The notes below the pieces were generated by a model. It searched no databases. It saw only the letters and a list, made by a program, of their open reading frames with translations, and was not told the origin of the DNA. A stretch of DNA of 64,000 nucleotides from Cordia subcordata (taxonomy: Eukaryota > Streptophyta > Magnoliopsida > Boraginales > Cordiaceae). The translations under genes and the position numbers were made by a program. The number at the start of each line of letters is the position of its first letter. Within the stretch, counting starts at the first letter, position 1. Shown piece after piece: positions 47,401-59,610 of this stretch. The stretch lies in assembly GCA_028554755.1 (NCBI GenBank), contig JAPTOF010000001.1, forward strand, positions 1,872,501 through 1,936,500, given 5' to 3'.

Positions 47401-48565
47401 AAAGAAAAAAAAGAAAGAAAAGAGCAAGAAGACATTGACCTACCAAACATAGGACTCCATGTCTGATTGATCACATCTAGACAGACTGAACCTGACCTGA
47501 AAAATGAAGAGCAATAACAAGTAAAACTCAGAATCTGTTCAGAAATAAGAATAACCATGTCGACAAAAACCATAATGTACATAATTAATTTATTACGAAA
47601 GCCTATATCAACACACTGACATCTCATCAACATTCGGATGGTAAATCTTATTGACAAAACCAATGGACGGAGATTTGTATGGATAAGCATCTGGCAGCTC
47701 CACCCTTATCTTCCATACACCACCATGATAAGGACCTACCATAAGGCACCAAATGAGAAAATAGTCACCTTTCTTTAATCAAAATCCCGACCATCCATCA
47801 ACAATCATATAAAGCACTTCACTTTTCTTTGAGAAAAATCAATTGATAACAGTAATCAATGCAACATTTTATCCCCACAATCCATTTAATAGCATAGGAT
47901 AACAAACTCAAAAGAAAAGCACAGGTAATTCTTCACAATTCAATAGCAAAATCTAGTGCTGAACCCGAGAAAAGAATTTCAAAACAAGATAGTGCAATAC
48001 ACAAAACGCCCACTAAATAAGGGTCCGGGAAAGGGTCAGGCCCACTTTTATTCACCAAAATTTTAACAGCAATTTGCTTCAGCAGCTAGTTCCTTTACAG
48101 CTCAATGAGGGCATATAAGTCAAAAGAAGAACCAACCCAGATAAAATTATCAAAAACCCAGAAAACTTAACATCAAACATAACTGAAATTCACATCCAAA
48201 ATGTTGAAAAGACACCCAAGCGGGAAAAAAAAATGAACACGGATCATAGAATGATTATTAAAAAGAAAAACGAAATGGTATGGCAAGAATGTTTACTATC
48301 TTTGGGTCCATGAAATTCCACATAAAATTCTTGCATGCCATCATTGATCATCTCCACTTTGTAGTCACTCATCATCCTAGTTCACCACAAAAATCAATAA
48401 CAAATTACACAGGAAAAAAAAAGTACCAAAAAATAAAGCTAAAATTAATTTCACAATTACACGAAATTAAATTCTTTATTTTTTTATTTTATTTTGTCTG
48501 GGTCATAAATTAAAAGATTACAGTTTCATCAAATCCATCTCTCTGCGTTTGCTTGGGGAAGACAT
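44429..48565 (-). CDS. UBC4/5-like: Ubiquitin-conjugating enzyme E2, UBC4/5/6 group
   Basis: There are six exons: 48522-48565, 48297-48376, 47621-47735, 47444-47496, 47068-47196 and 44429-44559. They total 552 nt (183 aa plus stop) with consistent phases. The product begins [20 protein letters not shown] and carries the UBC fold with the HPN motif ([10 protein letters not shown]) and catalytic Cys85 in [14 protein letters not shown]. The C-terminus is an acidic Ser/Glu/Asp tail ([17 protein letters not shown]). The enzyme accepts ubiquitin from E1 as a Cys thioester and passes it to substrates with an E3, in cytosol and nucleus. The last intron is 2.5 kb. The closest Arabidopsis proteins are UBC4 (At5g41340) and UBC5 (At1g63800), of nearly equal length. 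All catalytic residues are present. Confidence 0.94.
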
Positions 48566-50033
48566 GGTTGCTGATTTTTCCTTTTTCTTTTTGATATTAA
48601 AATAGAGCTTATATGTATGTATATATAGGCGTGTGTATATATATGTATGTGTGTAGGTGTGAAAAGGAGTGGGGTTTTTAGTTCACAAAGCTATCAGAAG
48701 AGAGAGGTATACGCGGTTCAGACAATCTAGAGTGAAATGGGGAGTGAACCATGCCATTCTTCAAGTGGAAAACTTTTTCCCAAGGGTACTTTGGTAAATT
48801 CAACATATCACAGAATTTCCTCCCCTTTTTTCTTTTCTTTTTTAGTACTTTGAATTAAGTACTTTGAATTACAGAGAACTTATAAATAATTTCTATCGAA
48901 TCCAAAGTAGTGGAGAAAAAATTTTCCTAACAAGTACGCCTCTCAAAATTCAAATTTGTGTTTTTCCTTACCAATCGTTATCATCTTAATCAACAACTTA
49001 TTTGTAATTTAGTGAAATTTTAACTAAGATGAGATAATCTTGACAAATTTAAATGATTTTACATGATTATATTGTAATTATCCATGAATTGATAACTAAA
49101 TTTGTTAAGTTTATAAATTGTGCACGGCGGATTCTATTAATTTCTATGTAAATTATCATTGGAATTTACGTTATGTCGAATAACTAGTTAATTGGGTTAA
49201 AAGAAGAAGAATAACTAGTTAGTGTATTTATTTCATCAATTCAAGTAATTGCCTATCTTCTTTTAGAATTACTAAACAATTCGTAAAACGTAAATCATTC
49301 CACAAAATTGACAAAGTTTAATAGTTTGAGTAAATTTTCACGTAGATATTATAGTTAGAGATAATGAAAGAAAATTTAATCAGTCAAAGGCCTTGAAATA
49401 TCAGATGCTAAATTGTTGATTCTAAATTTCTAATCAATCGTTTGGTGCTCAACTTTTCTATCAACGAGTTGGCTGACGATGCCTCGCACGTTAGATGCCG
49501 TTGACAAGTTGATCTTTTTTTTTTTTTTTTTACAATGCCCCCAAAATAGTCAGGTAAAGAGATAAAAAAGCAAACCACCGAAAGAGAACCAATAATGATA
49601 CTGATCCAAAAGCACAAAAAATAAAATTAAAAAAAAAAGATGGAGAAAAAGAAAATACTCTGCCAAATTAAGTATCATCATGTTTATTTTGTTCCTATAA
49701 ATAACAAAAAGATGATTTAAGTCACGAAATAGAAATTGTCTTAGTGTTAGCATCGATCTCCGTGTTTACACAGCAAATCTTAACACTACTTTCAATAGGA
49801 TTTGCTTTGGCTTTGTAGATGCCATAGTCTTTTGGCATATAGTTACAAACACGATTGTAGTAGAAGCTATAAATTTTATGATATAGCTAGTGACGTATCT
49901 TCATATATATATTTTTAATTTAATAAAAATTAATAATATTTATAATAAAAGACATAAGTTTGAATTTAACACATATAACAATAGCGAATGGCTACCTAAT
50001 TGTCCCACTTTGCCTCTTTACTTAAACGATGAA

Positions 50034-50222
50034 GGGTCAGTTTGTATTGGATTTTTTTTTTGAAGAAAAAAATATTTTTTTATAAAAATATTTTTTTATA
50101 ATAATTATTTGACTTTACTTCAAAATAAAATTAAAATGCAATAAATTTTAACTTCTCAAAAAAATATTCTCAAAAGTGATAAAAAGAATGTCTTTAAAAA
50201 AAAAATCAATCCAAACTAACCC
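50034..50222. mobile_element. MITE with GGGTYAGTTTG termini
   Basis: The left end reads GGGTCAGTTTGTATTGGATT and the reverse complement of the right end reads GGGTTAGTTTGGATTGATTT; both continue into T-runs. It is 189 bp, AT-rich and non-coding. Related copies are at 7.5, 13.0 and 25.3 kb. Confidence 0.68.
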
Positions 50223-51567
50223 AGACGACAAGTGACAAAAGTGAGTGCATCCTCTCGTATGAAAAAAAAAGTAGTTCTCTGCAATTTCAGGAGAATCAGA
50301 AAGACCAGATTATTCTATTATCATGTTTCATTACCTTTTGGAGATAAATGAGTCATAAAACTGATTATTGCAGAGTTTATTAAACTTTTAATCACAATCT
50401 ACTAAGTATTGGCAGATAAATGCATGAACCTAGACCGTACAGACAACTTGGTCATGGTGATGATAGAAAAAAAATTGAGAATTATGGAATAATAAATGTG
50501 CGTTCCCGTGCAGATCTTTTCTCGAGCATCTTGTAAACTCTTATTTCCATTTAACCAAGAGATGTATACCTTCAAGGATTGTTAATAGTTCCATTTCTTT
50601 ACTCATATCGACATGGAAACGGTGCCAAGAAAATTAAGTTGTCCCTTACCATTGTCCTGAATGAATACTAGAAAGGTGTTTCGCAAATGTTTATTTGGGT
50701 GTTTGTAAACATTTAAAATAAAAAGTTAATAAAAAGAGTTATTTTACTTTAGATGCTTATAATTCAAATAAAACACGCCCAAACACTCTCTAGATAAGTC
50801 TTGAGAACACTCAAAATATTTTTAAATAACTATAATGACTACGAATATTCTAATAATAACAAAAAGGTAAATTTACACAGCAAATTGATATCCACTTATT
50901 ATTCATTGGGTCTACAACATTCTCTAGTGATATTATTACATACTCATTATTTCTCTAATAAGTGCGTTTTTTGAAAATCAAATTTGTGTTCTTTTCTTTT
51001 CCGGAGTTAAATTGCTGCCACCTCAATTAAGATATTGTTGGTGAATTTTTTCATTAATCATTTCTATATCCCGAGAGTTGAAGTAGGGCTGTTAATTCTC
51101 ACTGATAACTCCCAAGCAAGCTACCTTCCACTCTTTTTCATGTGGAATCACATTTATTAAAGCATTCACTAGCTCAATCCCAAGGCCCCAACCCTAAAAA
51201 AAACGATGGTAAATCCACTTCTATAGAACTATTATGGGGCCGGTGGTCCAATATTATCACACGCAAATGCTCTCATGCTTTGCCACATAATTGTGCACAA
51301 TCTCAAGAGTCTGTTGGATGTATGAGAAAAGCAAAGCCTCTTGTAATTTAAAAAGTCATCATATAAGAATCCTATGTCCGGTAGCTAATAATAAACTATA
51401 TAGCATTTAGCAATGTCATCACCATAGACATTTGTCTTGACCACCGCTCCTCCTACTGCATCCTCATCTATCAAAGCCTGCCACTATTTTCCCCTTCATA
51501 CGAGGGTGACAGACTACTTAGAAAATAAGCATAGTCTAGTATCCCAATGAAGTGGTACCAACAAGGA

Positions 51568-51570
51568 GAA

Positions 51571-51611
<41 letters not shown>
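51568..51611 (+). repeat. (AAT)n microsatellite
   Basis: About 14 uninterrupted trinucleotide units. A second, less regular ATT/AAT-rich array lies at about 63155-63230. Confidence 0.92.
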
Positions 51612-51612
<1 letters not shown>

Positions 51613-53307
51613 GTCATGGAAAAATTATACATTTCGTCTCTTTCATAAGTACGTAAAACTCACACGTGGAGAATGAATGAGTTTCGACCTAAAGATTAGT
51701 GTCGAACAACCGGAAACTCCAACTATTACGTATAAAACAATACCTGAGAAGCTATTCTTGGACGCAATGAAGTAAGTTATTAAATTAGGAGAGCGTGATT
51801 TCAGTTTAATATTTTTAGCATTATTAACTAATCAATTAATTATCTTACTAAACAATTTTTACCAACATAGTTGACACGCAAAATAGTAGAGAAGGTTTCT
51901 AACATTTTTAACCAAGCAAACAATTATCTTGACACTCAAAATAGTGGGCAAAGTTTCATACGTGGTTCAAACTCTATAATAATGGGTGTAAATATAGAAT
52001 GCGGTGGCATGCTTAAAAGGTCATTCTTAGCCACAGAAGATTTGCCATAAAAGCAATCGCAAACTTCTAATGCGGTAGGCAAATTCTCCATGCTTGCCAA
52101 AGGGCAACTCTCAATACGGATCAAACATGATCTTCTACTACCTTGATAATTTTGTAAGGTGCCACTCTCCGGAACCAGAAATAAGATTTTCATCTCAAAA
52201 CAGTTCCATATATTTTCACCTCAGACACGGCTTCTCATTCAGTTCTTCCAATTCATTGAATCCTTTCCCGCATTCTAGTAAAACCACACCCTAACCAATC
52301 TCATCAATTAGACTCCAACAGAACTCACTTGCGATTGGAACTTCTTGTAATCTCATCAATGGAATCTCCAAAGCAACTAAACTTTGCAAAGAAAGACTAG
52401 TAACATCATTCCACAGAATGAGACCTCTAACCCAACTTAGAGAAGCAGAATCCGGTTTCGTAAAATACAGCTAAGCAAACAATCAAGCAAATGGCCAGCC
52501 AAACAACAAACAAACAAATCCAGACAGAAATTCAAATTGATTTGTTTCCTTTCCCCTTAAATGGCTGTTATGAAGGAGTTGCGGGAAATGGGATGGTTAC
52601 ACGTTCAAGCGAGCAATGCACATTAGTTTGCTCCAATTTCATAACACTTTGGATCCATAAATAAAAAATTTCTATACAGAGAGGACCGGTTTGAATGTGG
52701 TTGGCGTATTATATTGCCTCCCGCTTCTTCATAGACTGTTACTATACAGAAACCAAAAATACCAACGAGAGAAGAAAACAAAGGGGACAACAAAACAAAA
52801 GGTGTGAGAGAAAGTATCCACACACACTATGGATACTGCTTGTGCTATCTACACCAACAAACATCTATGGACATGCACAAACGTTACGATGAGGAGCTGA
52901 TCCTTCTTTCTTTTCCTTCCCAGGGTTTAGGGTTTGGGGTGGCAGGGGAAAAAATGCTTATTGGTAGACAAAATCAAGCACAGTACATCTCCAATGATCC
53001 TCTTACAGGACAAAGCTAATCAATTGACATCTTGTGTCCTCCAAGAGTATCAATAGCCATCCCCCAATAAATCCGTGCAGTCAGAATCCGCTCTTTAATA
53101 TGCTTTATCGTCTGTTCAACTAATTCTATTTTTCTTTTATATGCTTCCCAAATTCAATAAGACACAAAGCAGTAACATCATGAGAAACAAAAAGACCAAA
53201 CTGTTGCTCAAGATGTGACCATCACCCAAAACAAAAAATTAAATCCCAAGCAGTAGTCTTACAGTCCAACTCCCAAGACCAAAGACCTCATGTGCAAAAT
53301 TCAATGA

Positions 53308-54549
53308 CTAACCATCAATTGCGGCATCAAAAATCATTTCCTGCAACCAAGAGAATAAAAGAATTAGCGGTCTGAAACTGCCAAGAAATTCTCACCTAAA
53401 CCCATTAGATCAAGAACCAGAAACTTGGTTCAAACCTGATTACAGACAGCACAAGTTTCACTTCTTTCCATCCACTCGAGTATACATGCTAGGTGAAAAT
53501 GATGCTCACATTTTGTCACAAGTTTTGGGTTTTCTGCATCATATTCTGCCAAGAGGAGCAGAAAATCATGACATAATTCTCCTAGATCCTTGCACATATA
53601 AAAAAGAAAATGCCAAATAGGAACAACAGCAAACATTGCTATACCTTCTAGACAGATGGGACAGACATCCTCCTCCTCCAGCATTGGTGAAACAATAGGT
53701 TGACTTGACTTTTTGAGTTCACCAGACTTTTCAATGTCACCTTCAACTTCTTTTAATGCAGCAAGCTCAATATTGGAGCTTGCCTTGTCATCAGACTCCT
53801 TCAAGTCTTTGGTTGTAGTTTCCAAGCTACTGCCAGCATTTGTTTTGGTTACAGGCTCAGAGTTTATTCTTTGTACTGTTGCCTCAGTCTTGTCGCCAGT
53901 GCTTTCTCGATTAACTGGAGGTGTTTGCGGGCGTCCCACAACTGTCTCATATGGTATTGGCGAAGGAGGTGGTCTATAAGTGTCTGGGATTGATGTGTCA
54001 AGATTTGTATCAACTAAAAGCCCCGTTGATAGCGCAGAGGTTGCGCCATGGTTTGATGACAAGGGTTCCCGCTCCTCTGAGACTCTTGGATACTGCAAAA
54101 AGAGAGTTCAGTATCTGCAAGAGAAGCCAACAATAGAAAAGACACACATCCCTCCAACCCCAGGGGGCATTGGTAAATATATTCAGCTAGAAAGAATATA
54201 ACTTTCTGAACTAAACTCATACTAAACATTCTAAATTCACGAAAGTGTCACATGCAACTGAAATTTTTCCATGAAAATAACAAGAAGCACCTCTTGATGG
54301 TCCATGAGTAGTGTCATACTACTGATTCTGAACTGATCCACTGGAATAAGATGACATTTAAACTAGTGTAATGCCAAAACAATGACAGTAGGTAACACCA
54401 AAAGTTACAAAGAAACTAGATTTAAATATACTTGGACAAATGAAAAGAAATTCTAGTCAGGGTCAGGAAACATCACTCACGTGATAGAATGCTGATGAAC
54501 TAGTGAGGTCTGTTTGTTTAGAAGCACAGCAACAACAGCAGGCCCCCAT
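53308..54549 (-). CDS. RING-H2 finger protein, probable E3 ubiquitin ligase (At5g41350-like)
   Basis: There are four exons: 54481-54549, 53645-54092, 53436-53545 and 53308-53340 (660 nt, 219 aa), with GT-AG introns and matching phases. The N-terminus is MGACCCCCASK: Gly2 fits N-myristoylation and the Cys cluster fits palmitoylation, so membrane attachment is likely. The middle is Ser/Thr/Pro-rich and disordered (YRPPPSPIPYE). The RING-H2 finger near the C-terminus uses Cys167, Cys170, Cys185, His187, His190, Cys193, Cys204 and Cys207 (CPICLEEYD ... TKCEHHFHLACILEW ... CAVC). An intron splits the finger after CPICLE. It would pair with an E2 to ubiquitinate substrates; specificity is unknown. 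In Arabidopsis this gene neighbours UBC4, as here. Confidence 0.92.
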
Positions 54550-57500
54550 TTCTACAAGTTATCTTTGCTATCCACAAGAAACTATATGCAGCATGTTCAT
54601 TGTTCCACTCTCTACATAAAATAATTATATGACATCAGGGAAGAGGTATCCAGCATCACACCAAAAGATCAACAAAAGATGAAGAGCCGCTAAATCATAG
54701 TGAAGAGGAGTAATTAAGAAAACTAATCCAAAAATAGCAAGCCAAAGAACATTACAGAACAAAGTAGAGCAAATAACAAATATGCAAAGAGAACAGATGC
54801 CACCTTTTACTGCATTATCATATTTACAGATGCACGCTGTAGAAAACTATTCTGTGAACTAAATATATCAGACTTTTTACTTGCTACAGGGAGCAAAATT
54901 TATAAGAACATCAAGAAGTATGACACCCAGTTGCTCTATCAAACACAATACAACAGCATGTGATTGAAAAGTCTAACATCCAAATGAGAAACATAAAGCA
55001 CAATTAAAGTTGAACGATAACTATACAGTCCCTTAAGGAGACTAACAAGCTAAAATAAGAACCAGTATGCAATTTCCATAACTGAATAACAAACATGTAA
55101 ATATCCCAACACGCACTACGTCGATTAACAAAATCATATGTCCTGTAAACGAATATTAAGCACGATTGAAGCAGGGACACATAGCTTGACTAATATGATT
55201 CCATCATCTAACAATAGGACCAATTTCACAGTAGTTCCGCATTCAACTTCTAGTTGACAAAAATGCCATTTTAACTCAATGATCAATTCATATATAGGTT
55301 TTGACCATAGCCCAACATGAGGGGCGGAAAATCTACTCTGATTCTCTGATTGTAAAACCAATTCTTAATCAATTCTTCTCACTCAACCATCCATCAGCTA
55401 ATTCAATAAATTAACAATCCTAATTACTAAATAACAAAAAAGTAATACTAATCACAACAACAATAGCAGTAACGACATCCATGACGATGATAATACATCT
55501 GACAATTAAACAAGTTATACAGGAAATAAGAAAAAAAATTAAAAACATAACTGTAATAATATTACTTCCCTGTAAGTTTATTATAATGTATCTCTGCATA
55601 AAAGCTGAATTATAGAATTAGAGGCCACAAGCAAAAAAGAACTGATTCAATCCACCAAAAACGAAATCAAAAGCTTCACAACTACGTATAAGCATGTGCA
55701 TACGTATATGTATAAATACATCAGCAGATACGAAAGCTTTTAACAGCATCAAAACACTGGAGAAGCTTGAGAACTTCATCGCTCCAATCAGCTAAAAGTA
55801 TCAAAACCCTAAGCTCTCTATCGATAAGAAAAAGCAACATATTAATATAAAAAAGCAAGCAAAATTAGTTAAAATTCAATAACACAAATACACAGAAGAC
55901 TATACCTATCTATGAAAATATGTATGTGTTGCTATTGCTTGAATAGATAATATTATAGGCATATGATTTACCTGTTTATGTTGTATGATTGAATTGGTGA
56001 AGATTAAGTGAAGAAGTGTGTTGGTTGTACAACGAGAGAAACGAAAAGAAAAAAAAATTAAGAAAATGAAATGAAATGCTCGTTTCGTGATATGATTGAC
56101 TTTGATTGGGAGAATGAAGACTTGGAAATTGATAAAGAATATTTATACGTGTACTAATTGCCTACTTAGTTTAATTAATAATAATTGGATTAAGAAGTAA
56201 AAATGTGTTTTTGTGCCTTAGCTGATAAATGACACGCACCTATATTTTCAAAATTAGCTTATGAAGCCCTGATTAATCTGAAAAGTATGCATTGTCGCCA
56301 AATGGATGCTATGAAAGAAACATAAAAATGTTAACATTTAGATTTACTTTTTAAATAGTTACACGTCGCTTTTTTTTTTTTTTGTTAAGTAAAATTAACT
56401 TGATTAATGATTATTTATGTTTTTTTTGCATCAAATGTTAATGGCAAAAATAAAAATAACCTTAAACCACATCAGAATTATACAATGAAAACTCAGTTAT
56501 GCTAATAATGATTTTTAACAGCGTGAGACTTTTAGATGGTTTCTTCAAAAAATACTAGGATCTATTTTAAATAATTTCGATATCGGAATTTTAGTAATCA
56601 TTCGTCAAAGTACACCAGAGAAAGAAAGGTGTTTTAACCATAATTAATTAAATAAAATCATGGTTTTCTTGATACTGATAATGAATCTAAAAAAATAAAC
56701 GGGTATAGGAAAAGGTTTGATAATTATTGAGCACGTACTATTCGGGTTATGATGAAGGTGACGCGCCGGGAAAAGAATGGGGACGCGTGGGCGAGGGTGG
56801 GGCAATTTGGTTAATAAATGGATTAGATAGGTATCTTCTATTCCTACGGCACCGCGGCAGCCTCTAAGTTGGTGGCTGATTCTCTCCTACTACTCGGTTC
56901 TATATTTTTGGCTTTTGGTAAGCTGCTTGGGGCCCACAAATAGAATGATTAATTAACTCTTGAAGCCTGGATTTTTTTCTAATAATAAAAATGAGGTTGT
57001 ATCTAATCATTTTGTTGAAAATCCTCCTGTGGTGTTATCATCCAACAGCTTTCTTAGTGCAACTTAAATATCTTTTCGAAAATGTATAATCCAAGAGAAA
57101 TAATCAACCCAAAACCATCCAACAGCTTTCTTAGTGCATCTCAAATATCTTTTAAAAAATGTACAATCCAAAAAAAAAAGTCAACCCAAAATAACAAGTT
57201 GGTTCTCACATTTGGTTACTTCTCTGTACATGAAATAGGCAAAAAGCTCGGCTTGTTTAGCATTCTTTAACAAGAGGAGTGGTGGGTCGTGATTGGCTTG
57301 AGAAGTTGATCTAATGTATAAAAACTTGTAAGTCAATCTCAATCTTAAGTACAATAGCTCCACTCTTGTTGGTTTCCCACAGTCCCTCATAGAAGGCTTT
57401 TACTTGTACGTTGTTAAATTCTAAATTTTACTTTATATTTTGTTTTAACCCAACTCTGAAGCACTTTAAATTTTTTTCGTGAGTTAAGAAATCAAAATTA

Positions 57501-59610
57501 GTCAATATGTTTTATTTTTGGAAGAGTTTTTAGTCTAAAGTTATAACAAACAAATAACCATTGATCGTCAATTGCTTGAATCTCATAAATTTCTTTTTAG
57601 CCTTTCATAGATTATTCCATGTTCTTATGGTTTGAAACTTTTGGGGAATAGTTGGTATCACTCAGAACGGGTTGGGCGAGAAGGCTCCATAGTGGATAGA
57701 TCGTACTGGAATAGTGATGGGCTTCTTTCTTATCAAGTGACTACTGCTCTGGACTTTGAAAGCAAGCCCACTTTTTTAACTTAGTCCATGTAAACTTCTT
57801 CAGATGTCATTAGTGGGCTACTATATTTGTTCCGTAAAATTTTGGGCTCGGGCCTAATTGTAGTTTCCAGGAGAAGCCGGCACCAACCATACAAAAAGGA
57901 TAATTAACTTGACAATTTGTTATAGACTTATAGATTAGAAGAACAGAACAAATGTGTAGCAGAATGGATTACTAAAATAGCTAAGCTGTAGATTCTTTTC
58001 TTGTTAATTGGGTTTGTTCTCTTTCTTTAGATATTTATGTCCTGTTTAGCATGACTTTGATATCTTCGACATAAGTTAATACTTTATATAATTCCATAGT
58101 TCAAAAGAAAAAGGAAAAAAAAAAAAAAAGAAGAAGAAGAAAAGACGAACAATAAAGGTGGTAATCATTTTAAGAAATGTGTCACTTCATTTATACTTGT
58201 TCAGCACGAGCAGTGCCGGCAAAATTTGATCTAAAAAATCTAACGTGATTTACGTGACATTTTTTTTGGTATAAAAGCAAGTACTTGTATCTATGTAATG
58301 TTTTCTTGGATGTTCATCTTGCATTTGCGTGTTGTACCTGTCACTGTGCTCGTACGCAACAAGTATGGAATACCTTTACTTTCAGAGTTGCAGACAAAAT
58401 TTAGCTAAAACTAAACCAACCATCAACACTCCATTATCAACCCAACGATGTGAAATGTCTCCAACAAGGAAGGGTGTTGAATCGTCATCTAAAAAGACGT
58501 GTCAATATCATGCTACACCCCGTGAAGTAACATGGCATGGGTGTGTCTTTAACTATTTAAAATCCCCCCTCCTCCCTCTTCATACATCACGCATTTAAGA
58601 ATTTCACGTTTATTAATACATATTTCAAGTCGATTAATTTAAAATTAAATAATATTTATAATTAATAGATGTAATTTTAATTTTTAACCAAGATTGGCTT
58701 CTGCAAGATGTTATATTATAATTTAAGAACTATTGCTTTCTCAGCCTAATAAAAATATCAATGTAATAAACAAATTTCTTCCACGTAGGGGGACAAACAT
58801 GGGTCCTAAGCAAGCATAGAATCCAAAGACGGCCACCTAATCCTAGAGCACAAAATCTTTGTAGGTGCCAAGAATGAGATTTGCTTTACTTAAAAAAAAA
58901 AAAACATTAAATGGAAAAAGACACCCAAGTTTTATATAGTATCCGCACCTGTGATGTAATTTTCCTTTTGTTTATGAACATCCAAACGAGATATTTTCCC
59001 ACTGGTGGCCATTTAAGATGGCAAAAGAAAAGGAAAAAAAAAAAAAAGAAAAAAAATTCAACATCCACCACAACTTTGTCCAATAGACTTTCTCGCAACA
59101 ACTAGCAACAGCCTGGAATGTATTTGAACCAGTATTTTAAAACACATCCATTCTGCACCATACATGCAAGAGTCAACCAAAAAGATCCCAAAAGAAACCG
59201 CATATCCATGTCCAAGAATGTTCTCATGCGCACTTCTTTTGTCCAACTTTCAAACTCAGGAAAAAGAAGCAAAGAACAAGAGGGAGTTTGTACATCCTCC
59301 AATGTTATAACGTTATATGAGAAGATCTAAATTTATAATTAACCTACGTCGAATTTCTAGTCTAAGACGAGGTCAGAAATACAAGAACTAACACCTGCAA
59401 GATGAAATATGAGATTAGGGATAATAAGATTAAGGGTGGTATTATCCGAAAATACAAAGTCTAGGTTTCCGAGAGGCATGGGATATGTCTACGAAACAAA
59501 CTCCCTGCCACTATCGTTTAGTCAAATAATTAGAACTAAGACTACGTTAGGGTTCATATTATGTACCATATATAATACAACCATCTAGCATTTGATTTCT
59601 CTAATCAATC
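54550..59610. other. RING gene leader and intergenic DNA
   Basis: From 54550 to about 56030 lies the leader of the RING gene, probably with one or more introns; CAAACAG-like exon end followed by GTAAAT near 55970 is a candidate donor. From 56.1 to 59.6 kb no gene is supported. A GC-richer patch at about 56755-56900 and a 77-bp tandem duplication at 57039-57192 are the only structures seen, plus poly-A/T tracts at about 58115 and 59033-59057. Confidence 0.5.
57039..57192. repeat. 77-bp tandem duplication
   Basis: Two adjacent units start CATCCAACAGCTTTCTTAGT at 57039 and 57116 and share AAATATCTTTT, AATGTA.AATCCAA and TCAACCCAAAA. They differ at about ten positions. Confidence 0.88.

Larger units (their letters stand above)
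48566..53307. other. Intergenic between UBC and RING genes
   Basis: The first 200 bp is the leader and promoter of the UBC gene, with a TA/GT microsatellite at about 48613-48656. A MITE lies at 50034-50222 and an (AAT)n array at 51568-51611. At about 51.94-52.48 kb, minus-strand frames look coding-like but are interrupted. The segment from about 52.6 kb to 53307 is probably the 3' UTR of the RING gene. No intact gene is supported. Confidence 0.5.
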
